Assembly (NCBI GenBank): GCA_023390175.1 | Contig: JAEWDK010000008.1 | Coordinates: 248,001 to 312,000 of the forward strand | Length of the DNA stretch: 64,000 nucleotides | Direction of reading: 5' to 3' | Source of the DNA: Bacillota bacterium | GTDB taxonomy: Bacteria; Bacillota; Clostridia; Oscillospirales; Acutalibacteraceae | Part shown: positions 42,110 to 51,500 of the stretch, piece by piece | How the letters are laid out: each line of letters begins with the position of its first letter | How positions within the stretch are numbered: position 1 is the stretch's first letter | Notes under the pieces: model-generated | Databases searched by the model: none | What the model saw: only the letters and a program-made list of their open reading frames with translations | Told to the model about the DNA's origin: nothing | Program-made: the position numbers and the translations under genes

Positions 42110-42874
42110 TTAATCGGTCGGCCAGGCATTGGCCGGAATTGCGGAGGACGCTTTGGGGTTTGCCTGCACGGCCGAGGCGGGCGACTTTGAAGCTGCAGGC
42201 GCTTTTGAAGACGCAGGCGCTTTTGAAGACGCAGGCGCTTTTGAAGCTACCGGTGCTTTTGATGCCGCCGGTGCTTTCGAAGACGCGGGTGCTTTCGATG
42301 CCGCCGGTGCTTTCGAAGACGCGGGTGCTTTCGATGCGGCAGGTGCGGCGGAAGATGGCGCGGAGGAAGTCAGCATTTGTTCAAGCATGTCATCCGAAAC
42401 CTGCTCCCCCTTAAATCCGGTCATAAACCCATCCAGTGCGGCGGTACTTAAGTCGCCCCCGATTACCCTGTTGTCAACGACAAGAATCGTTGCCCGCACG
42501 TCTGTGTTCTGGGGATAGTTTGTCACCGCGTACACCCATTGCTTGCAGGTCTTTCCCGCGTACGGGGTCAGGTCAAGTCCCTGGTCCTTTTGAATATTAT
42601 TATAGTTTGTATAAACATTATTAAACGTCGCCGGAATGGTTACATCCTTAATTTCAATCGGTTCAGCCGCCACCTTCCAGCCGAACTGGCCGAAAAACGC
42701 AACGCGTTCCTCGTTGGTGGCAGCGCTGAGCGTGTACCTTACCCCCGCGCACTCCGCTGTCGGTTTGGAATTATGAACCTTGGTCAAAACAACCGCCGCG
42801 GTTACAACAAGCAAAATCGCCGCCAATATTACGCATATTTTCCTTTTGTCGGCCTTAACCGAAAATATAAACAT
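42110..42874 (-). CDS. DUF4830 protein with C-terminal SKAPA repeats
   Basis: This 254-residue protein has one N-terminal span (VILAAILLVVTAAVVLTKV, residues 17-37), a DUF4830 domain (VAFFGQFGWKVAAEPIEIKD, NNIQKDQGLDLTPYAGKTCK, VIGGDLSTAALDGFMTGFKG), and a tail of about 70 residues made of repeats of the unit KAPASSKAPAAS. The repeats are encoded at about 42165-42345. The start ATG 42874 is preceded by AAGGGGGCGGTG. The role is unknown; the tail looks like a flexible spacer through the wall. The repeat number may vary by slippage. Confidence 0.8.
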   Translation of the reverse strand: MFIFSVKADKRKICVILAAILLVVTAAVVLTKVHNSKPTAECAGVRYTLSAATNEERVAFFGQFGWKVAAEPIEIKDVTIPATFNNVYTNYNNIQKDQGLDLTPYAGKTCKQWVYAVTNYPQNTDVRATILVVDNRVIGGDLSTAALDGFMTGFKGEQVSDDMLEQMLTSSAPSSAAPAASKAPASSKAPAASKAPASSKAPAASKAPVASKAPASSKAPASSKAPAASKSPASAVQANPKASSAIPANAWPTD

Positions 42875-42931
42875 ATCACCGCCCCCTTGTAACTGATTAA
42901 TATGCATGGATGCGGTAAAAAATGCAAAAAA

Positions 42932-42954
42932 GCAGCCGCCTTTCGGGCGGCTGC
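42932..42954 (-). terminator. Terminator after the EF-G-like gene
   Basis: GCAGCCGCC and GGCGGCTGC form a nine-base stem around a short loop, followed by TTTTTT on the minus strand. Strong. Confidence 0.92.
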
Positions 42955-42991
42955 AGCGGATAAGTTAAGCAACGGACTGCGGTGAACCGGA

Positions 42992-45070
42992 TTAAGACTG
43001 CTCAAGGTTCCCCGCCGCTTTTGCTTCCTCAATCACTTTTTGGGAAACCGGGGGCGGAGCCTCCTCATAGCGGCAGAAGTCAAACGTGAAAACGCCTCTC
43101 CCCTGTGTCACCTGACGCACAAATGTGCCGAAATCATACATTTCCGCCATTGGCACCTCGGCTTCCACAACCTGCCCGCCGTCACCCGACGGGTTCATTC
43201 CCAGCACGCGGCCGCGGCGCTTGTTGACCTCGCCCATAATATCGCCCATGTTCACGTCCGGCACAATGCACTTCAATGTACCGATCGGCTCCAGCAGCAC
43301 GGGGTTTGCAATCGGCATGCCGGCTTTATAAGCCAGATTCGCCGCCATTTTAAAGGACATTTCCGAAGAGTCCACCGGGTGGTACGAGCCGTCGTACAGC
43401 GTGGCGCGCAGCCCCACAACCGGATACCCCGCAAGCGGGCCTTTCACAATGCATTCGCGCAGTCCCTTTTCAACGGCCGGGTAAAAGTTTTTCGGAACCG
43501 CGCCGCCCACGACGCGCTCCAAAAATTCCAGGCCCTCGCTGTCGCAGGGCTCGAATTCGACCCAGATATCACCGAACTGGCCGTGGCCACCGGTTTGCTT
43601 TTTGTACCGGCCCTGCACCTGCACCTTTTTGCGGATGGTCTCGCGGTAGGGCACGCGCGGCTTTTGCAGCGTGACGTCAACGCCGAATTTATTTTTCAAT
43701 TTGGAGGTAATCACATCAAGATGCTGTTCGCCCAAGCCGGAAAGCACCATTTGATGCGTTTCCACGTTTGTCGCAAACCGGATGGTCGGGTCTTCCTCCT
43801 CTAAACGCAGGATTCCCTGCGCGACTTTGTCCTCTTCGCCCTTATTTTTAGGCGTAACCGCCATGGAAAGGGTGGGGGTGGGGTACACGATTCCGTCAAG
43901 CGTGACCTTGCGCGCCGGGAAGCAGAGCGTGTCGCCCGTGCCGGTTCCCTGCAGCTTCAAGACGGAGCCGATATCGCCCGCGCCGATGTAGGGAACATCC
44001 TCCTGCTTTTTGCCGCGCATCATCACGGTTTTGCCAATGCGCTCCGTATTGCCCGTGCGCATATTCAAAAGCTGCGAGTCCGTCGCCACCTTGCCGGAAA
44101 TCACCTTGAGGTACGACAGCTTGCCGATGAACGGGTCGGCAATCGTCTTAAATACAATCGCGGCGGTTGCGGCGTCGTCATTGACCGAAAGCTCAACCGG
44201 GTTGCCGTCCACATCCGCCCCGATTTCACCACTTTTCTCCTCGGCGCTCGGCGCCAGCCAGGTAAGGCCGTCCAGGAACTGCTCCATTCCCCTCATCAGC
44301 AGCGCGTCACCGCAGAACACCGGGCAGATCGCGCCGGATTTCACGCCCTTGCTCACGCCGACGATCACTTCTTCCGGGGTAAACTGTTCGCCGGAAAAAT
44401 ATTTTTCAAACATCGCGTCGCTGGTTTCGGCGACCGCTTCATAAATAGCGGTGCGCAGTCCCTCGAGCCTTGTCCCCATGTCCGGCATCTTCACCTCGAC
44501 AGGCGCGCCGTTCTGGTAATCATACGCTTTATATTCCAGAATATTGACATAAATATTCGCTTTTCCTTCCTCGATGAACGGTACGACAACTGGGCAGACG
44601 GAAGGGCCGAAGCTGGCTTTCAAATCTTCAAAAACCCGATAGAACCGGGCGCTCTCATCGCAAAGGCCGTTCACGAAGAAAATCTTCGCCAACCCGCGCG
44701 CATTTGCCGCGGCCACCGCCTTTTCCGTACCCACGCTGACGCCGTTTTTGCCGGAAACCGCAATCAGTACGGAATCCGCCGCGCGGATTGCTTCGCACAT
44801 GCCGCCTTCAAAGTCAAAAAGGCCGGGAGCATCTATTAAATTAATTTTATGATTCTTCCATTCCAAAGGAGCCGCCGCGGTGGACACGGAAGTTCTTCTT
44901 CTGATTTCTTCCGGGTCAAAGTCACAAATGGTATTTCCTTCGCCGACCTTGCCGAAGCGGTCGGTCGCGCCGGATAAATACAGCATCGCCTCTGCAATAC
45001 TGGTTTTGCCTGAGCCGCTGTGTCCCGCAATTGCGATGTTGAGAATGTTTTTCGCATGATATTGTTTCAT
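42992..45070 (-). CDS. Elongation factor G-like GTPase (FusA2-type paralogue)
   Basis: This 692-residue protein has all five EF-G domains. G1 is GHSGSGKTS, G3 is DAPGLFDF in place of DTPGHVDF, and the G4 region reads FVNGLCDES in place of NKMD. The C-terminal part (domain IV: GRYKKQTGGHGQFGDIWVEFEP, domain V: VVEAEVPMAEMYDFGTFVRQ) is well conserved. EF-G-like paralogues of this kind are found in many Clostridia; they may act in ribosome rescue or regulation rather than translocation. The ATG at 45070 follows AAAGGAG. The altered guanine-specificity motif suggests changed nucleotide use. Confidence 0.85.
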   Translation of the reverse strand: MKQYHAKNILNIAIAGHSGSGKTSIAEAMLYLSGATDRFGKVGEGNTICDFDPEEIRRRTSVSTAAAPLEWKNHKINLIDAPGLFDFEGGMCEAIRAADSVLIAVSGKNGVSVGTEKAVAAANARGLAKIFFVNGLCDESARFYRVFEDLKASFGPSVCPVVVPFIEEGKANIYVNILEYKAYDYQNGAPVEVKMPDMGTRLEGLRTAIYEAVAETSDAMFEKYFSGEQFTPEEVIVGVSKGVKSGAICPVFCGDALLMRGMEQFLDGLTWLAPSAEEKSGEIGADVDGNPVELSVNDDAATAAIVFKTIADPFIGKLSYLKVISGKVATDSQLLNMRTGNTERIGKTVMMRGKKQEDVPYIGAGDIGSVLKLQGTGTGDTLCFPARKVTLDGIVYPTPTLSMAVTPKNKGEEDKVAQGILRLEEEDPTIRFATNVETHQMVLSGLGEQHLDVITSKLKNKFGVDVTLQKPRVPYRETIRKKVQVQGRYKKQTGGHGQFGDIWVEFEPCDSEGLEFLERVVGGAVPKNFYPAVEKGLRECIVKGPLAGYPVVGLRATLYDGSYHPVDSSEMSFKMAANLAYKAGMPIANPVLLEPIGTLKCIVPDVNMGDIMGEVNKRRGRVLGMNPSGDGGQVVEAEVPMAEMYDFGTFVRQVTQGRGVFTFDFCRYEEAPPPVSQKVIEEAKAAGNLEQS

Positions 45071-45134
45071 AATGGATACTCCTTTCGTGGGTTGATTGGT
45101 ACAAGAGTACAATTGTTCAACCAAATTAAGGATA

Positions 45135-45163
45135 ATTATAGCGTATTCCAACAATAATTACAA
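45135..45163 (-). promoter_or_regulatory. Promoter of the EF-G-like gene
   Basis: TTGTAA (45158-45163) and TATAAT (45135-45140) are separated by 17 bases on the minus strand, about 65 bases upstream of the start. Confidence 0.6.
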
Positions 45164-45281
45164 TGCTAAAACGCTTAAATTTGTATTTTATGTTCCAATA
45201 CTCTAGAAAAATTTTTATTCATAATGCCCGAAATGCAAATTTGCCTGTTCCCCGGGCGCACGAACAGGCTCCGGGCGCAAA

Positions 45282-45312
45282 AAAGCCCACCCGGAAAAAC
45301 CGGATGGGCTTT
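45282..45312 (-). terminator. Terminator of fba
   Basis: AAAGCCCA-C-CCGG pairs with CCGG-A-TGGGCTTT around AAAAA, followed by TTTTTGCG on the minus strand. A second weaker hairpin (GCCTGTTC/GAACAGGC, 45243-45269) follows. Confidence 0.9.
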
Positions 45313-45326
45313 GAATCAACAATTGA

Positions 45327-46265
45327 TTATGCTTTGCCAGCATTGCCAAGGACTGTGTTGATTTTGTGTTCAACCATTTCCTTAATGGCTGTACGTGCAG
45401 GAGCAAGGTATTGCCTTGGGTCGAAGTGGCTCGGATTCTCCGCAAAATATTTGCGGATGGAAGCGGTCATTGCAAGGCGAAGGTCGGAGTCCACGTTGAT
45501 TTTGCAGACAGCCATCTTTGCGGCCTCACGGAGCATCTCTTCCGGAATGCCGATTGCATCCGGCATCTCGCCGCCGAACTCGTTAATCTGACGTACGAAC
45601 TCCGGAATAACGGAGGAAGCGCCGTGCAGAACAATCGGGAAGCCGGGCAGACGCTCGGAAACCTCTTTCAGAATATCAAAACGGAGCTGCGGCTTTTGGC
45701 CGGGCTTAAACTTGTAAGCGCCGTGACTTGTCCCGATTGCGATTGCAAGGGAGTCAACGCCGGTTCTTGTTACAAAGTCCTGTACCTGAGCCGGGTCGGT
45801 ATAGTTCGCTTTATCGGATTCCACCGAAACCTCGTCTTCAACGCCGGCAAGCTGGCCAAGCTCAGCTTCTACGGTTACGTTGTACTTGTGAGCGTACTGA
45901 ACAACCTTGCGGGCTTCTTCCACATTCTGCTCATAAGGCTTGGAAGAACCGTCGAACATAACGGAGGTAAATCCGCCGTCAACGCAGTCCTTGCAAAGTT
46001 CATAGGATGAACCGTGGTCAAGGTGAAGCGCGATCGGAATATCCGGGTTCTCAATGACAGCCGCTTCCACCAGCTTGGTGAGGTAGGTGTGGTTGGCATA
46101 TTTGCGGGCGCCGGCAGAAACCTGAAGAATAACAGGAGCTTTCAGCTCGCCGCAGGCCTCTGTAATGCCCTGAACGATTTCCATGTTGTTTACGTTGAAC
46201 GCGCCGATGGCATATCCGCCGGCATATGCTTTTTTGAACATTTCCGTAGTATTTACTAATGGCAT
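45327..46265 (-). CDS. fba: Fructose-bisphosphate aldolase, class II
   Basis: This 312-residue enzyme has the zinc-binding HLDHGSSYELCKDCVDGGFT motif, SVMFDGSS and ESDKANYTDPAQVQDFV, followed by GTSHGAYKFKPG. It splits fructose-1,6-bisphosphate in glycolysis. All metal ligands are visible (HxD and the later His). AAGGTGACC precedes the ATG. The gene is monocistronic with its own terminator. Confidence 0.96.
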   Translation of the reverse strand: MPLVNTTEMFKKAYAGGYAIGAFNVNNMEIVQGITEACGELKAPVILQVSAGARKYANHTYLTKLVEAAVIENPDIPIALHLDHGSSYELCKDCVDGGFTSVMFDGSSKPYEQNVEEARKVVQYAHKYNVTVEAELGQLAGVEDEVSVESDKANYTDPAQVQDFVTRTGVDSLAIAIGTSHGAYKFKPGQKPQLRFDILKEVSERLPGFPIVLHGASSVIPEFVRQINEFGGEMPDAIGIPEEMLREAAKMAVCKINVDSDLRLAMTASIRKYFAENPSHFDPRQYLAPARTAIKEMVEHKINTVLGNAGKA

Positions 46266-46472
46266 AAATGGTCACCTTCCTAATCTTTAATTGATGGTTT
46301 TATTATACCTCAATTTTGGAAAGAATAAAAGGGATTTTTCCTGCAAAATCCTCATTATGAGATATTTTGATATAATGTTAACAATTTTTCTTATATTTAC
46401 CGCAAAATATATTCATATTAAAAATTATAGCGCGCAGGCTGCCGAGCCGAGCAGGAGTTTTTCGGCGGTTCC

Positions 46473-47264
46473 TCAGGCTTCCTTTTGAAACAGCTGCGGG
46501 TTCATCCGGCTGTAATGGAAAATATACTGCTGCGCAATCCCCGCGTATTTCCCGAAGGATTCCGGCTCCCTGCCGGGGAAAAGCGCGCCCATTGCGCGTT
46601 TCATCCACACGTCCATGGGGAACGCCTCCAGCCTGTGCAGTCCGTAAAGCAGCGCGCAGTCGGCCACCTTCGGCCCCACGCCCACAATCGTCATCAGCTT
46701 TGCCCGCGCGTCTGGAAGCGAAATCCGCTTCAGCTCGTCAAAATCAATTTCACCGTTCGCCACCTTTTTTGCCGCGTCAAGCAGGTACCGGGTGCGAAAG
46801 CCGCAGCGCACTCCGCTCAAATCCTGTTCGCTCAGCACTGCGAGCGCTTCGGGGGCCGGAAATTCATATTCCCCGTCAATTTCCGCGCCGAATCCGGCAC
46901 AAAGCCTTGCAACAATTCCTTTGATCCTCGGAATGTTATTGTTCTGCGAAAGGATAAACGAGCACAGCGCTTCCCACGGGTCCTGGTTCAAAATACGCAT
47001 GCCCGGCGCAAATTTCGCCGCCTGCGCAAGGACGGGGTCGGCCGCCGACAGTTCTGAGCGGATTTTTCCGTAATCCAGTCCAAAGTCAAAATAGTCCCGC
47101 CAAAGCGGGTCTTTCAGCACATCCGGTAAATTCTCCCGGGAAATATTTAAAATTCTGCCGAACGCAACGCCGGTGTAAGAGCCGTCGTCCTGCCGGTTCC
47201 AGCGAAAGCACTGCCCGCACTCCAGCGTTTCGGCCAAGTCAAAGCTGTTGATCTGATCTGTCAT
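46473..47264 (-). CDS. ogg: 8-oxoguanine DNA glycosylase/AP lyase
   Basis: This 263-residue enzyme has the OGG N-terminal domain (FDLAETLECGQCFRWNRQDDG) and a helix-hairpin-helix catalytic domain with the motif VGVGPKVADCALLYGLHRLEA and FPMDVWMKRAM. The Lys in PKVADC and the Asp in PMDVW are the catalytic pair, so both base removal and strand nicking are expected. It repairs oxidised guanine. A perfect 31-base palindrome lies 37 bases before its start. Confidence 0.93.
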   Translation of the reverse strand: MTDQINSFDLAETLECGQCFRWNRQDDGSYTGVAFGRILNISRENLPDVLKDPLWRDYFDFGLDYGKIRSELSAADPVLAQAAKFAPGMRILNQDPWEALCSFILSQNNNIPRIKGIVARLCAGFGAEIDGEYEFPAPEALAVLSEQDLSGVRCGFRTRYLLDAAKKVANGEIDFDELKRISLPDARAKLMTIVGVGPKVADCALLYGLHRLEAFPMDVWMKRAMGALFPGREPESFGKYAGIAQQYIFHYSRMNPQLFQKEA

Positions 47265-47300
47265 TCTTTTTCTCCCTGTTCAATAGGCTGCTTTTTGTTC

Positions 47301-47331
47301 GGTATAATAACCGCTATGCGGTTATTATACC
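47301..47331. repeat. Perfect 31-base palindrome in front of ogg
   Basis: Two 14-base arms, GGTATAATAACCGC and its complement, flank the loop TAT. It contains a TATAAT on both strands, so it is likely an operator overlapping the -10 box of ogg. Confidence 0.6.
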
Positions 47332-47635
47332 ATAAAACGTAAAGGCTGGAATACTGGAAGTTTTGAAATATTTCCGCGTGAAGTTGACATAAAAGTTTAT
47401 GCATTGGTTATACATAAAACCGAAAGCGGCATGTACCGGGGACTTGTTAACACTTTCAACCGAGTTTTCAACCGAAAACGCAAAGTATTCCACGGCTTTA
47501 TGTAAACTTCTGTAAATACTAACGGTATAAACTCAGCCGCACAGGCATAAAACAGGATGTATATTATTATAAAGAATTATAATTTTCAACATTTTATATT
47601 TCTTGAAATAAATATCCTAAATTTCGCGGACTTGT

Positions 47636-47643
47636 GCTATAAT
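47636..47643 (+). promoter_or_regulatory. Extended -10 promoter of rlmB
   Basis: TGCTATAAT forms an extended -10 element about 80 bases before the rlmB start. No clear -35. Confidence 0.5.
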
Positions 47644-47723
47644 AGTATAGATTATCGCGGAGTGTCGGCTCCAAAATCAGGTAAACCGTAACTGACAATA
47701 ATAAAAAGGGAGTTAATTCATAA

Positions 47724-48491
47724 ATGGATATAGAAAACAGCCAGCGCGGCGACGATATTATTGCAGGCAGAAACGCAGTCAGCGAAGCCCTGCGCAGCGG
47801 GCGCACCATTGACAGCCTGTATGTTGTGCGGGGCGCGCACACCGGCAGCCTGAGCGCTTTAATTGCCAAAGCAAAGGAAAAGGGCATTAACGTAAAAGAA
47901 GCAGATATTAAAAAGCTTGATTTTATGTGCGGCAACGCAAACCATCAGGGTGTGGTCGCCGTGGCCGCTGTGAAAGAATTTTCCACCATTGACGATATTT
48001 TCAAACTTGCGGAGGAGCGCGGTGAGCCGCCGTTCTTCATTATTGCCGACGAGCTGGAAGACCCCCATAATCTGGGTGCGATTCTAAGAGTGGCGGAATG
48101 TGCGGGCGCACACGGCATCATCATCCCGAAGCACCGTTCCGTGGGGCTGACCTATGCGGTCGGCAAAGCCAGCGCGGGCGCGGTGGAATATGTTCCCGTG
48201 GCAAGGGTAACCAACATTGCCGCAGCCATCGACGAACTGAAAAAACGCGGCGTGTGGATTTACGCCGCCGACATGAACGGTGAAAACTGGTGCGGCGTTG
48301 ATTACGCCGGGCCTGTTGCCGTTGTAATCGGCTCCGAGGGCTCCGGTGTAAGCCGTCTTGTAAAAGAAAAATGTGATTTTGTCATATCTTTGCCAATGAA
48401 GGGCAAAATAAACTCGCTTAATGCTTCTGTTGCGTGTGGCATTATCTGTTATGAAATCGCCCGGCAGCGCAGCGGAATTAAGACAAAATAG
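47724..48491 (+). CDS. rlmB: 23S rRNA 2'-O-methyltransferase RlmB (SpoU family)
   Basis: This 255-residue enzyme has the L30e-like N-terminal domain (DIIAGRNAVSEALRSGRTID) and the SPOUT motifs: DELEDPHNLGAILRVAECAG, VIGSEGSGVSRLVKEKCDFV and ISLPMKGKINSLNASVA. It methylates G2251-type residues of 23S rRNA. AAAGGGAG precedes the ATG. It is probably cotranscribed with the downstream giant gene, which begins 18 bases after its stop. Confidence 0.94.
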   Translation: MDIENSQRGDDIIAGRNAVSEALRSGRTIDSLYVVRGAHTGSLSALIAKAKEKGINVKEADIKKLDFMCGNANHQGVVAVAAVKEFSTIDDIFKLAEERGEPPFFIIADELEDPHNLGAILRVAECAGAHGIIIPKHRSVGLTYAVGKASAGAVEYVPVARVTNIAAAIDELKKRGVWIYAADMNGENWCGVDYAGPVAVVIGSEGSGVSRLVKEKCDFVISLPMKGKINSLNASVACGIICYEIARQRSGIKTK

Positions 48492-48509
48492 TACAGGAGC
48501 GGATATTTT

Positions 48510-51500
48510 ATGGCCGACAAAAACAAAGCTCCGCGCAGCGATTTTTCGATCGATGAAATTTTGGCCGAGGCGCAGACGCTGAACGGAAACGAGCAGCCAA
48601 ACCCGGCGGTACGGAAGAACGCGGGCACAGGGAAGCCATCTGAATCTGAAGCACCGGCCAGGCCGCCAAAGCCGGCTGCAACGCCTGACCGGATTGCCGA
48701 ACAGGCAAGGAAGGCGCTTGAATCGAAGCCGCCCGTCCTTTCCGCGCCCCCCATTGCGGAAAAACCAGAAAAGAAAAAGCACTCGCTCTTCGGCCGTCAC
48801 AAACGGGAAATTCCGGAATTTGACGGGGAAGAGGATATTTATTACGGCCTGCAGCTCAAGTCGCTTCAGGAATACCGGGATGATTATGAAAAAACCATTC
48901 TGATCGACTCTAAAAAAATCCGGCAGGCCGAAAGCCAGTCCACTTTCTCGTATCTTTTTGAAAAAGCCGAAGACAGCCCCGTCAGCCCGGAAATTTCGGA
49001 GCAGCTTGAACACCTGCACGACGACCGCAGAAAACGTGTGGAACAGGCGCTGCGCAAAGCGGATTTGGAATACGACGACGTGTTTTCCCTTTACGGGGAT
49101 CAGCCTGCCGCGGCAAAAACCAGCCCGCCGCGGGTGCCCGCCGACCCGGAGCCGGCAGTACGCCCGGAAGCTTCCGATTCGGCTGTCGGTACCGCGCGCC
49201 CGCAGGAGGAACCCGTTCCCAAACCGGAGCAGCCGCCGGCCGCCCCTCCCGTTGTGCCGACACCGGCGCCGGCCCCGGCACCAAGGCCGGAAATTTTGCC
49301 CGGCCCGCAGCGGGAGCCCGAAATTCCGATGCCGATTACCGAGCCGGTGTTTCAGCCCGGCCCTGCGCAGCCAACCGGCCCGGCGCAGCCCGGATACCGG
49401 CCCGAAATGCAATTTCATGGCCCTGAGCAGCCGGTAAAGGAACCGGTTGCCGCCCCGCAGGTAAAAGAGGAGATTCCCCCTGCGCCCGCGGTGAAGGAAC
49501 CGCCTGCAAGGCCGGCTCCGATTTCCACACTGGCAGGGGAAATCCTGCACGGCTACCGGCCGGCCGCCGGAAAGCCGGTACATATGATTGACCTGAACGA
49601 TTTCAGCGCCGTGCTTTCGGCGGAAGCCAAAAATTACCCGATGCCGGAGCCGGAATCACTCCCGGAGCCGATTCCAATGATTCAACGGCCGGCAAGACCG
49701 GAATTCAAAGCGCCGATTATTATTGAACAGACCTCCGAATTCGAAGCAGTTCAGCCGAACCCGGGCATTGACCAGGCAGAGGAACCCGCCGAAGCGATTG
49801 AGCCTTCCCCGGATCAGTTTTCGGAACCGATTCACTTCCCCGAACCGCCCGCGGCTTCGGATGATTTTGAAGAAGAGCTTTTGCAGGAGGAGCCTTCACA
49901 GCCCGCGGCTCCCCGCAAAAAGAAGCGGTTCAGCCTGTTCGGCAGCGAAGAGGAGGAAAACGACCTGCAGGAAGAACTGCCAGGCGAACCGGATGAGCTG
50001 GACGATTATTCCAGCCCGACGGACGCGCCGTCCGTTCTTCATGAGCTCGGTTCCAGCCTGCGGACACTGTCGCTTCGTCTTGCCGTAACGGGGATCAGCG
50101 CCGCGCTGCTTTTTATTTTCGGATTTTTAGGGGAATATTACAGCCTGCTGCCCCAGTCGATTCAGGTAAGCCTGGGTATTCAGCCCTATTTGATTTTAAA
50201 TCTGATTTTCCTGCTGATTGCAACCGGGTTTTGCATCGGTCCCATCATAAACGGGATAAAGGGCCTGTTCCTGTTCCAGGCGAACTCGGACAGTGCGGCC
50301 GCCCTTGCGGATATCGCGGCTATCATTCAGAGCACAGCCCTGCTTTTTACGCAGGACAGCGTGCTGAGCGGAAGCCTTCATCTTTATTCCTCCCTTGTGG
50401 TGCTCGCGCTGTTTCTGAACACTGCGGGTAAATGGAATATGGTAAACCGCATCAACAAAAACTTTCATTTCATCGCCGCACCCGACCAAAAACAGGCGGT
50501 GCAGCTGTTCGACGACCATAACACCGCGCTGCAAATGGCGAAGGACTGTGTGATCGACGCACCGTCCATCGCATTCCAGACAAAAACCAATTTTTTGAAG
50601 CATTTCCTCCGTCTTTCCTATGAACCGGACCCAAGCGACCAATCTTCACAGGTCATGGCCCCCATCGGCTTTGCCTGCTCGCTGGTTCTGTGCATTATAA
50701 CGCTTCTCCTGTCAAAAAATATGTTCCATGCGCTCACCGCGTTTGCGGCGGCAGCCTGCGTCAGCGTACCGTTTACAAACATGCTCAGCGTAAACCTTCC
50801 TTTAAACCGCCTGAGCAAAATCGCCGCGCGCTGCGGTGCAATGATTGTCGGCTACCCTGCGGTGGAACAGTTCAGCAGCACCAATGCCGTAATGGTGGAC
50901 GCAAAGGATCTTTTCCCAAAGGGCACCGTCATCTTAAACGGCATTAAAACGTTCGGCGGTCAGCGTATCGACGAGGCGATTGTGGACGCGACCGCGCTGA
51001 TGTGTGCCGTCGGCGGGCCGCTGAGCGACCTGTTTGACCAAATCATCAAGAGCCGCCACGATATGCTCCCGAAAATCGATAACCCGACTTACGAGGACGA
51101 CAAAGGGGTAACCGGGTGGGTGTCGGGCAGAAGAATTCTGGTCGGGAACCGCGCGCTGATGGAGTCGCACAGCATTGAGCCGCCCTCGCGCGACTACGAG
51201 GAAAAGTATATTCACGGGGGTAAAAAAATCGTGTACCTCGCCTCCGGCGGCGACCTGGTCGCCATGTTTGTCGTTTCCTACAATTCCGACCGCCGCAGGG
51301 CGCTGGAGCTAAGGCGCGCGGAGGATAACGGAATCAGCCTGATTGTACGCACCTGTGACCCGAACATTACCCCCCAACTTTTGGCGGAGTGCTTCGGGCT
51401 TGACGTGCACTGTGTACGCGTGCTGCCCGAACGGCTCGGAAGCATCTATCAGGAGCTGACCGACACCCCGCAGGAACGTTCCCCCTCGCTGCTTGCCACA

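Larger units (their letters stand above)
47265..47723. other. Non-coding region between ogg and rlmB
   Basis: This 459-base gap contains the palindrome at 47301-47331, an adjacent pair of TTTCAACCGA direct repeats (47454-47463 and 47466-47475) with a GTTTTC/GAAAAC hairpin, a -35/-10-like pair near 47384 (TTGACA) and an extended -10 TGCTATAAT at 47636-47643 for rlmB. No open reading frame of note and no recognised structured RNA. Confidence 0.5.

Noticed and set aside
42165..42345. Tandem DNA repeats that could look like a CRISPR or satellite
   Set aside because: They lie in frame within the DUF4830 gene and encode SKAPA repeats; there are no spacers or cas genes.
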